Source: Ascaphus truei
Lineage: Eukaryota > Chordata > Amphibia > Anura > Ascaphidae
DNA: 64,000 nt
Direction of reading: 5' to 3'
Assembly (NCBI GenBank): GCA_036426205.1
Contig: CM071574.1
Span: 16,870,082-16,934,081, forward strand
Below, one piece after another: positions 56,279-64,000 of this stretch. Both the position numbers and the translations under genes were made by a program. How positions within the stretch are numbered: the stretch's first letter is position 1; every line of letters starts with the position of its first letter. The notes under the pieces were generated by a model. The model ran no database searches. It was given only the letters and a program-made list of their open reading frames with translations, and was not told where the DNA came from.

Positions 56279-56493
56279 CAGGGATGCTCAACTCCAGTCC
56301 TCAAGCCCCCCCCCCCCCCCCAACAGGTCAGATTTTCAGGCCTCAGCACAGATGGCTCAATTAGTCCCTGCTTCAGCACAGGTGGCTCAATCAGTCCCTG
56401 CTTCAGCAGATGGCTCAATCAGAAAGTCAGTCTTTGACAGCCTCTGATTGAGCCACCTGTGCTGAAGCTGGGATATCCGGAAAACCTGACCTG

Positions 56494-56553
<60 letters not shown>

Positions 56554-56586
56554 AGAGTGCTTGAGGACTAGAGTTGAGCCCCCCTA
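56279..56586. mobile_element. hAT-like MITE with hypervariable G/C run
   Basis: Ends cagggatgctcaactccagt and its degenerate complement; flanked by ctctaact (56271..56278) and atctaact (56587..56594). Arms share aacaggtcagattttc / aaaacctgacctgtt and cagcacaggtggctcaatca with its complement, a hairpin MITE. At the same position on each arm lies a homopolymer: C16 at 56306..56321 and G57 at 56496..56552. Confidence 0.82.
56496..56552. repeat. 57-base G homopolymer
   Basis: An uninterrupted run of G in the right arm of the hAT-like MITE. A run this long is rare in assembled genomes, can form stacked G-quadruplexes, and is prone to consensus errors; the true length is uncertain. Confidence 0.9.
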
Positions 56587-56699
56587 ATCTAACTAAACCC
56601 TGGCAAAATTAGGAAGCAAGGTTGGTTACAAGCAATATGGCAGGGCATATATTATAGCAGCAAAACAACTTGCACTGCATCTTTATTTTTAGTTGTAAG

Positions 56700-56860
56700 A
56701 TTGAAGCAGGGGGTCTCCAGAGCGGAACTGTGTTCCTTTCAGCTCCGGGGATCCTCTGCTTTCAGAGATACGCAGCTGTGTAGGGTGTGTTAGTATTTCT
56801 GTGGAGTTTAAATGTCTGGGTCACGCGGGCCAATGGGATGACATCACGATTCCCACCTAT
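56700..56860 (+). repeat. Partial copy of repeat family P2
   Basis: Shares gcagggggtctcc, a gaactgtgttcctttcagct-like leader and the gtttaaatgtc...caatgggatgacatca core with the other P2 copies, but lacks the right arm. Confidence 0.5.
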
Positions 56861-56904
56861 TAAAAATAGATATAAAATACATGTTCTGCTGCTATGTATG
56901 TATA

Positions 56905-57650
56905 CAGTATATATCTTTATTTATGTAGCACCAAAAGTGTACACAGCGCTTCACAAAGAATACAGTACAGGGAATTAAAATACAATAAGCACAGCAAAAT
57001 CAGACAATAGGAAAGGAAATCCCTGCCCTGAAGAGCTTACAATCGAAGTGGTATGATAGGAGAGTTACAGAGACAGCAGGTGAGGGAATAAGTGTTGTAG
57101 ATGGCAGTGCTTGGCCACAAGGGTTGGTAGGAGTGACTGTGAGACAAAAGCTATGAGTGCAGGCTATTGGATGCTTGATTTGTGAGGTGAGTTTTAAGAT
57201 TAGTCAGTATTAAATCAGATGGGTTAACGCCATTAGCAAGGGAAGAGGTGGCAGAGAGGTGAGGGTGGGAAGAGGTGTGTATATGGCTGGGTCCAGAATT
57301 AGGAGATCTCTCCAGCAGCAGGAAGGAGTAGATAGAGAGAGGGTATGAATACAGGATTTATGAGGGTGATTTTTATTGAGGGTTAAAGATGTGGTTGGGA
57401 AAAAGTTGTGTAAATAATGATGCAGTGTAAGGGCACATGCATAGGAGGAGTGGAGGAGAGATGAAGAAAGGAGGGGAGTGGGGAAGTAGGAGAGAACGGA
57501 AACATTTACAAAGGAGTGAGGAAACAGTAACCAGAAAAAGCAATAGGGAGGGAGGGTTGGAGGAGGGCATAGTGAGATGCAGGAGGAGAGGCTTTCCAGC
57601 AATTGGAGAATAGGAAGAGTACAAATTATCAGAGCATTTACTGTAGTTCT
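56905..57650. repeat. Dispersed repeat with purine-rich body
   Basis: Starts tttatgtagcaccaaaagtg, continues with cctgccctgaagagcttaca and an AG-rich body, and ends at a (gtt)n run near 57662. The phrase order is familiar to me from frog genomic sequence, but I cannot name the family. The 147-codon minus-strand frame (57210..57653) is Ser/Leu/Pro-rich because of composition. Confidence 0.45.
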
Positions 57651-58611
57651 CACAGCTGCAGAGTTGTTGTTGTTGTTGTTGATGAAGTGCAGAGTCCAGA
57701 TCTTCTTCTATTCTTCACCTCCATTTTCAACTCCTAAATTAACTCCCCAAACACTTTATATGTGACACTTAAGATGTTACATAGCCTATTTACAGATGCC
57801 TATTTAGAATTGACAGCTATAGGTCATGATTTCAATCAAATTCTAATTAAAAAACACACGCAATTGGGAGCACACAGTGGTATGCAGTTGGTATTTATCT
57901 TTTGGTTATATATATATATATATCCTTCCCTCATATCATTATCTTTCTGCCTCAAAGTGGCAGGAAGGAGGAAACGGATATTGAAGAAGATGTATAGTGA
58001 CACTTATGCTGGAAGGTTCAACCATACCAGTACAATAAAACCTTATACAATATACCCAGCTGAAATGGAAAAGATACTTGCTAACACGCAAATGAGGCCA
58101 GCATGGCAAGGTAGGCCTCAACTCCCCAAATATGGAAGATCCCAAAAAACAATGACCCTCATTCTCAAGAGGCAATATTATCCCTGGGCTTGACAGCATT
58201 CAGAATGAGGGCAGAGGGTGCTAAGAATCCCCAGAGCGTACACACCAGCTATCATTCAAACATCAATTTGGCTACCTACACTGCCAGACTCTCTCCAGTG
58301 AGGCAGCACTGAAAGAACTAGGAGACGAGCTCGAAAAGATTAAATGGGATATTGTTGGCCTTAGTGAAGTAAGAAGAAAGCATAGACGCCTCATTGAGCT
58401 CAAAAGTGGACACATATTATATTACAGAGGTACAGAAAATAGAGGAATCAGTGGTGTAGGCTTCATCGTTAACAAGAAATGAAGAAACAACAAGAGTATG
58501 AAAGCTCATCTGAAAGAGCAGCCAGAATCGTCATTCAGTTGATAAAGAGATAAATCGTCAAATTATCCAAGTGTATACCCAATATCACATGACAACGAAG
58601 TGGAAGAATTC

Positions 58612-59588
58612 TTTTTTTAATATTTTTTATTTTGAAATTTGTAAACAAGTAACAGAGGAAGGGAAGAGGAGAGTACAAACAGGTTAAGTTTAGGGGGAAT
58701 AGGTGGGTATTAGAGGTAAATAACATGAATGATCAATGATCAATTTGTCTTTGTGTTTGTCTATAGCCGGGATAGGATTGTTGAATAGGAAAATCCATGT
58801 AAGGAATAGCCGGTGACCTGATCAATAAGGAGATGAATCATTCTCCACATGGATAGTATTTTCGGGCAGGACCACCAGTAAGCCTCTCTGTTGACATTCT
58901 CTCCAGCACAAGCGGGAATATCGTGGGTATAGTGTGTGTATTCTTTCAGGTACAAAGTACCTACTATGCAGTAAATTAATTTCAACTTCCTTAATGTTTG
59001 AGCAAATTGACGATCTGAAAACTTGATCAAAAATTTCCTCATAGGATTCAGCATCTATTTGGGATCCAATACCAGATTACCACTTGGTCATAAATGTAAA
59101 TTTGGAGTTTTCCTGGGAGCACAAAATCCGATAGAGAAGTGCAATAGTTACATTTTGATAACCGGCTTTTTTTCCAAACACGAATACTAGAAGGTTGACA
59201 ACTATCTTGTGACTGCTTTGGGATATTCAGCCGAGGAAACAAAGTGTCAGAGTTGCAAATATTAATAGAAACAATTATGAGGAATGTTTGCAGTTGCATG
59301 ACAGGTGTTGAATTACTTTATTACTGAACCTTCAAAGACATCCTTGATCCTCAGTAGACCGGCTCTCTGCCACTGTGTAAGTAGACATTTTGGAATCCCC
59401 GGACCCAAATACTTATTGTTAAAAAGAGTAGTTAAAGGGAAAGAGATTGATAGATTTAGGTACCTTGCACCAAAGTGATCCCATATCTGAAGGGAATGTG
59501 TGCGTTCTGGTTGGATAACATAGTTTTGTGGTATAGAACTATATTGTGGTGGGAGCCATATTAATAGTGACATATCTTCAACTCCCAA
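58612..59588 (-). pseudogene. 5'-truncated L1 (Tx1-like) nested in the RTE
   Basis: The minus strand begins near 59588 with LLIWLPPQY and ISFPLTTLFNNKYLGPGIPK, then EAYWWSCPKILSMWRMIHLL, a Cys-containing C-terminal L1 motif, and ends in a T-rich run at 58611..58630 (a poly-A tail in sense). 5' truncation plus poly-A is normal for L1. The RTE reading resumes with ttctaccat at its other end. Frames at 58761..59054, 59048..59299 and 59313..59588 are pieces of one decayed ORF2. Confidence 0.8.
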
Positions 59589-60378
59589 CTTCTACCATAA
59601 AATCAACCAACTTAACAACAAAGACAAAATGGTACATCAAGATAACTATGGGAGATTTCCATGCAAAGATTGGTACCCAGCAGAAAGACGAAGCATCAGT
59701 TAGTAAGTATGGTTACAACAACAAGAATGAAGGTGGAGACAGATTTGTAGAATGTGACAACTTCTACATCATGAATATCCTTCTTTATAAAGAAAATAAA
59801 TAGAAAATGGGCAAGGAGTGAACGCAATATATTCAAGAATAACTATAGCCTCTCTAACAAGAAACACGTGATTGAAGACTGCACAGTCCTTAGCTGTTTT
59901 TGAAACAAGAAGTAATCACTGGTTTGCTGCAAATGACATCATAATGCAAAGATGGAAAGAAGAAGAACATTGATTAAAAAGAAGGCAACAAACATAATCA
60001 ACATAAAGAATCTCAAGCAGAGAATTTAAACTAGAGCTGAAAAAATCTCTTTAGCTTGCTCGAGATGAATGGGGATATATTTAACAAACCATTATTAAAA
60101 ACTTTTAAGATTGTGATTAAAAATGTTCAGAAAAAAGAGAAACTTTAGGAATCGCTAACAAAAAAAAGGATAAGAAAATATCAGATGAGACAAAGTAGTT
60201 ACTGAGGAAACGACAAAAACGAGAACAAATCAGGCACCAATGATGTAGATGCTGCTTGAAGAACAATGGAGCAATGCCATGGTTACCTCATCCGTAATAA
60301 AGGAGACAAAGAAGACTTCAATAACTACAGTATATACCAATCCATCTCCTTCCACAATATTTTTATGACGATACATAC

Positions 60379-60934
60379 AGATGCAGCTACCAACATTCGA
60401 CCATGTCACTATAAAATTTGCGAGATTTCGCCCGAGATCCTTGCTAGGTTGACCGCAGTCGACTAATGGCCCATCGGATTAACACAGCAGAGGTCCCTGT
60501 TGTGTGAATCCTACACTGGGTCTACCTGTCTGTAAGAGACGCGTAGTAAGAGAGAGACTGAATCAGTCACTCTACCTGCGCACCTCTAACAGGCGATCGC
60601 AGGGTTTTTATTTCATTTTAATGTTACAGTATTGTAGCAGGGGATCTCTGTTGCTGAACCGCATGAATTTCAGGTACGGGGACCCCCTACCTCCCGAGTT
60701 ACAGGTCCCGTTATAGGGTGCAGTATCTCAGCGGCCAAGTTTAAACTCTCCTGCATCACGGCCCACGTGATAGGGGGATTTAAAGAAACCAGACAGGTAG
60801 GATTCAAACAGCAGGGACCACTGTTATGTCAATCCGATGGGCCATTATAGTGTGCTGCGGTCCACCTCAAGAGATATTGCGACATAGTGCAGTTTTCATC
60901 TCGAGATGTGGTCGAGTGTTGGTGGCTGTATCAG
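60379..60934. mobile_element. MITE nested in the RTE, carrying a P2 repeat
   Basis: Terminal regions cagatgcagctaccaacatt and (reversed) gatacagccaccaacactcg are related over about 105 bases; flanking TA at both ends. Same family as 48594..48867 by terminus. Between the arms lies a P2 repeat copy (about 60600..60800), so three or more insertion layers are stacked. Confidence 0.75.
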
Positions 60935-61540
60935 TATTGACTGCAATAGAACCTGGACTTTGCTCAGCCCAGAGAACAAACAGGGTTTCGTAGTGGACAC
61001 AACACAATGGACCACATCAAAGTTGCATAAGATGTGATTTCCTGAAGAAATGAATATGATCTACCACTCAGTTTAGGATTCATAGATTATGACAAAGCAT
61101 TTGATTCTGTCTACAACTCAGCGGTTTTAAATGCAGAAAGAGGACAAAGCGTGGAAGAAGCGTACATTGATGTTATCAAGAACATTTACGAGAATGCCAC
61201 ATCAACCATTAGATTACATGAAAATACAAGCAAGGTCAGGATCAGCGAGGGAGTGCGACAGGGAGGCACCATGTTACTAAGGCAGCAACACTTGAAGAAT
61301 TATTACAAGCAATGAATTGGGAAGAAAAGGGAATTAAGATCAATGGTGTGTACTTGAGTCACCTAGTTATTTTTATCATAAATTGGGGAGAGCTCCAAAA
61401 GCGAAGCAGAGAACTCGTCGAAGCAAGTAAGAAGGTGGGCCTCCATATATATCTCAGCAAGACTAAAGTGATGTTCAACAGCTGGGTCACGTCTATTGTA
61501 CCAGTGTACATGCATAATGTTTGCTAGGCGGCCACAGGGT

Positions 61541-63621
61541 AAATCGAATCAAATTAGTTTACTTACAGTACCATGTGTTATTCGATGGCACAAGCCCTAT
61601 GTAAGTACCGTTCGCTTACATAATAACTCAGCCATCGTCCGAGAGCTGTGGGTAATGAGTTTGTAAGTCATTCTTATTGAGGAAGATTTTTAGGTGTCAT
61701 AGGGTGGGATGGGGTTGAGACAGGGATTAACCCCTTGTTTTCCTGAGTGGTTAGTAAATCATTGCCATCCAATGGGGGGAGGGGAGTAAGTAGTCTATTG
61801 TTAGATATATGTTAGTCCATTTGTACCCTGTACTGGCCAATTAGCAATGGTTAAGGCTATTGAATAGCTGCCCATTTTGGCTACTATAAATATATAACAC
61901 ATTATAAACATTGATTATATTAACTTTATTATCTAATCTAGATATTCGCTTTGCCATAAATCCTACCTAACTTCAAGGTTAGACATTATTTCCCGTCCTT
62001 AACCTTTATCAACTTTAGTGAATATGATATGCCTATGATTTTAGCTCATTTTCATAATTTTAATAGCATACATTATAAATAATGCTATTCTTTTTATGGG
62101 GTTAAAATCAGTTTAAAGTTACGTTGCTTGTTTTAGTGAATACTGCATTGCTATTAATGTGACATTACCTTAGGTTAAGAGTGCTTAATGAACCTAGGTC
62201 TCTGCTTTGTAATGTTTATGAAGACATTTGCTTGGGTCTTTAGGGTTCTTTTACTGTATAAAGTGCAATTTTGGCATATAAATAGCTATAATTCTGTAAT
62301 TCACACTACCAAGAAGTCTTTTTTTAATTTATTTTTTACACCATGGCAAGATCAAACTGGAAGTACAGTGTAGGATAAAGGGTGCATTTTTAACCGTTGT
62401 AGTGCTCCATGCCTGTTGATATTGCAAAGCATCTCATTAACATACAACCTTTTAAAAACATCTGTACAATGTTAAAATACTAAAGTACAGTGTCTGGGTA
62501 CAAAGTACAGCAACTCACTGCATAACGATGCTGCCGCCTTCTCGCCAGCACTAAATTAATTGGTCAACAAAGAAGTCTCTTTTTTTTTTCCTTCAGAAAA
62601 TTGCATTATTTATTGCATATGCCAAAATAAATGTTCCCCATAAAGTATGCATTCTGCTTTCTGTGTACTATTATTCTGAGAAGTGACAGAGCTGAAGGAG
62701 CTGACTGACATTTTATATCCACTGAAATTCATGAGATTCAACGTGAGGCTTAAGCTGTTACAGTACTAACTAAAGGTCATTCTTTATATGGGGATTATCT
62801 GATTTTTCTTGACAGCATGGTATACACATGAGAGGCCAAGGAGAGGAAATGTTGACAAGAGTGCTTCAACTTTTCACAAGGGTATTAAAAACAATACAGT
62901 TTAATAGATAAAGTAAAACAGACCATGGTGTCTTCAAATGTGCATCCTCATTGTACCAGAAAATATGTTTATGCATAGCCTTTGAGGTAGTTAGGTAGGT
63001 CACAGAGATCTAAACTGCAGCCACCTGACTCCAATATTTAAACTAGGAATAAACCCTAAAAATAATACTGGAGGTCTGTTGTCTGCAGTTATCCTCTCTC
63101 CTCGCAGACTTAGCATGTTATAGGGTTTGGGAAAGTCTCTGATCAGTAATCTAGATGAGGCCTGTTGTAACATCAACCCTCTATCATCTTGAGTCGGCTA
63201 TTGTCCCAGATTTGATGGTTTTATTCAGTGTTGTCTGTTCGCTAACTTATTTAAAATTGGCACAGCAGGCCTGTTTTACAGTACATGTTCTTGCAATACT
63301 GTATGTGCTTCATGATGTCGTGTTATATATTTTATATGTAAAGGACTCAGGCAGGATGGATGACACGCTAGCGGCTAGACCAACCATATAGCCCTATAAA
63401 TGTAAAAATCAGCACACTTTACCATATACCCAAACCTTTCCATACACCCCAATCTGATTGTACTTGGAGAGTGGAAACAGTAAAAAAAAATCAACGTTGG
63501 AGAAATCAGTTGCTACTTGTTCCACTGTCAGAGCTAAAACTAGAGGGGCAGTAGAGCAGGCATTACATGTACTGGGGAAAAAAATCATACTTTCAGTATT
63601 TTCCATACTGGGAGGTAAAAA

Positions 63622-63661
<40 letters not shown>

Positions 63662-63740
63662 TTGTTGAGTATCCCACTGAAATGGATTATGTAAAAGTTA
63701 GGGAAATATACCACTTCACTATGAAGTTATGATTTACTGC
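61541..63740. other. No gene seen
   Basis: AT-rich, with a short ttaacccctt/ggttagtaa block near 61730 that recalls the P1 family. Frames such as 62188..62373 and 63155..63391 lack recognisable features. Confidence 0.5.
63609..63659. repeat. A-run plus (TA)n microsatellite
   Basis: An A homopolymer from about 63618 runs directly into (TA)n up to 63658. The overlapping frames on both strands contain Ile-Tyr repeats from this tract. Confidence 0.95.
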
Positions 63741-63747
63741 CTACTTA

Positions 63748-63990
63748 TTGTACCCATTTATCTTCAAATCAATGCACAGACGTGAACATGAAAGGTCTTC
63801 CTCTTTTTGGTTTCTGCCCCTTTAAGGCTATCTAGCATTCCAATTCCATGATTTAAAGAGCCCGTCCGAGCTTTGCAACTTCTTGAATTGAATTAGAATG
63901 CTAAATAGCATTAAAGTTGCAGAAACCAAAAAGAGGAAGACCTTTAATTTTCATGTATCTGCATTGATTTGATAAGATAAATGGGTGCAA
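63748..63990. repeat. Foldback with ~105-base arms
   Basis: Left arm 63748..63850 and right arm 63886..63990 are reverse complements with few mismatches (shared core gtcttcctctttttggtttc), separated by about 35 bases. It is MITE-like or a hairpin precursor. The ends read ttgtaccca and tgggtgcaa; no clear target duplication. Confidence 0.88.
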
Positions 63991-64000
63991 TATGTTAACT

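Larger units (their letters stand above)
58262..61540 (+). pseudogene. RTE-clade LINE, near full length but multiply interrupted
   Basis: In order: apurinic-type endonuclease start with KWDIVGLSEVRR (about 58340) and GVGFIVNKK; [L1 insertion]; MGDFHAKIG (about 59650, endonuclease motif); FVECDNFYIMN; a linker with Lys-rich IKKKATNIINIKN (about 59970); KGDKEDFNNY (RT entry, about 60300); [MITE insertion]; NRVS/RSG fingers, DYDKAFDS (about 61090), GVRQGGTM (about 61253), NWEEKGIKINGVY and LSKTKVMFN (about 61480). Frames shift repeatedly. It is the same family as 4360..5405, which supplies the C-terminal part missing here. Confidence 0.78.

Noticed and set aside
57210..57653. 147-codon minus-strand frame
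   Set aside because: Leu/Ser/Pro-rich translation of an AG-rich repeat body; no motif.
1..64000. CRISPR arrays, bacterial operons, tRNA and rRNA genes
   Set aside because: The repeats are not regularly spaced arrays, no ribosome-binding-site context or dense coding is present, and no T-arm or rRNA signature was found; composition and element types are vertebrate.

Overview
This window looks like intergenic DNA from a large, repeat-rich vertebrate genome. An anuran amphibian is my best guess. That inference rests on the mixture of LINE clades (CR1, L2, RTE and Tx1-like L1), Penelope-like and DIRS-like retroelements, Tc1/mariner, hAT, Harbinger-like and TTAA-type MITEs, and long LTR elements. 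I found no host gene exon, tRNA or rRNA. Almost every long reading frame belongs to a mobile element, a palindromic repeat or low-complexity DNA.

Layout. 1-11.5 kb: two direct copies of a ~2.7 kb block (1-2690 and 8782-11490), each with a long foldback, flanking an RTE fragment, a pyrimidine-rich tract and a minus-strand L1 fragment. 12-16.4 kb: a solo LTR (minus), an L2 fragment and a CR1 fragment. 18-21.2 kb: two repeats carrying hammerhead-ribozyme motifs. 22-26.4 kb: palindromic dispersed repeats, tandem repeats and MITEs. 27-30.5 kb: a complete but dead Tc1 element, an L1 tail, and a DIRS-type tyrosine recombinase gene split by a solo LTR. 31.6-45.7 kb: Penelope-like pieces, then two LTR retrotransposons in opposite orientation inserted in one (AT)n tract, then a third hammerhead-bearing repeat. 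46-54 kb: an inverted duplication enclosing a minus-strand Penelope-like reverse transcriptase that is itself interrupted by a MITE. 54-64 kb: more MITEs, a 57-base G run, and an RTE element disrupted by an L1 piece and a MITE with a further repeat inside it.

Most notable. (1) Three minus-strand hammerhead ribozymes (44688-44732, 18607-18649, 20825-20868) have the CUGANGA and GAA core, palindromic stem III, a cleavage-site base and 6-bp stem I; stem I covaries between copies. This is the minimal type I design known from Penelope-like elements, and Penelope-like coding fragments lie in the same window. (2) The plus-strand LTR element 39406-44432 has intact LTRs, a primer-site candidate and a polypurine tract but no recognisable gag or pol. 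Instead it holds one ~2.1 kb frame with a single in-frame TGA and no recognised domain. Its primer-site and polypurine sequences match those of the neighbouring minus-strand element with 2.2 kb LTRs.

Caution. Duplicated segments, including LTR pairs, differ mostly by scattered 1-2 base indels. This pattern is expected of an under-polished long-read assembly, so some frameshifts described here may not be biological.
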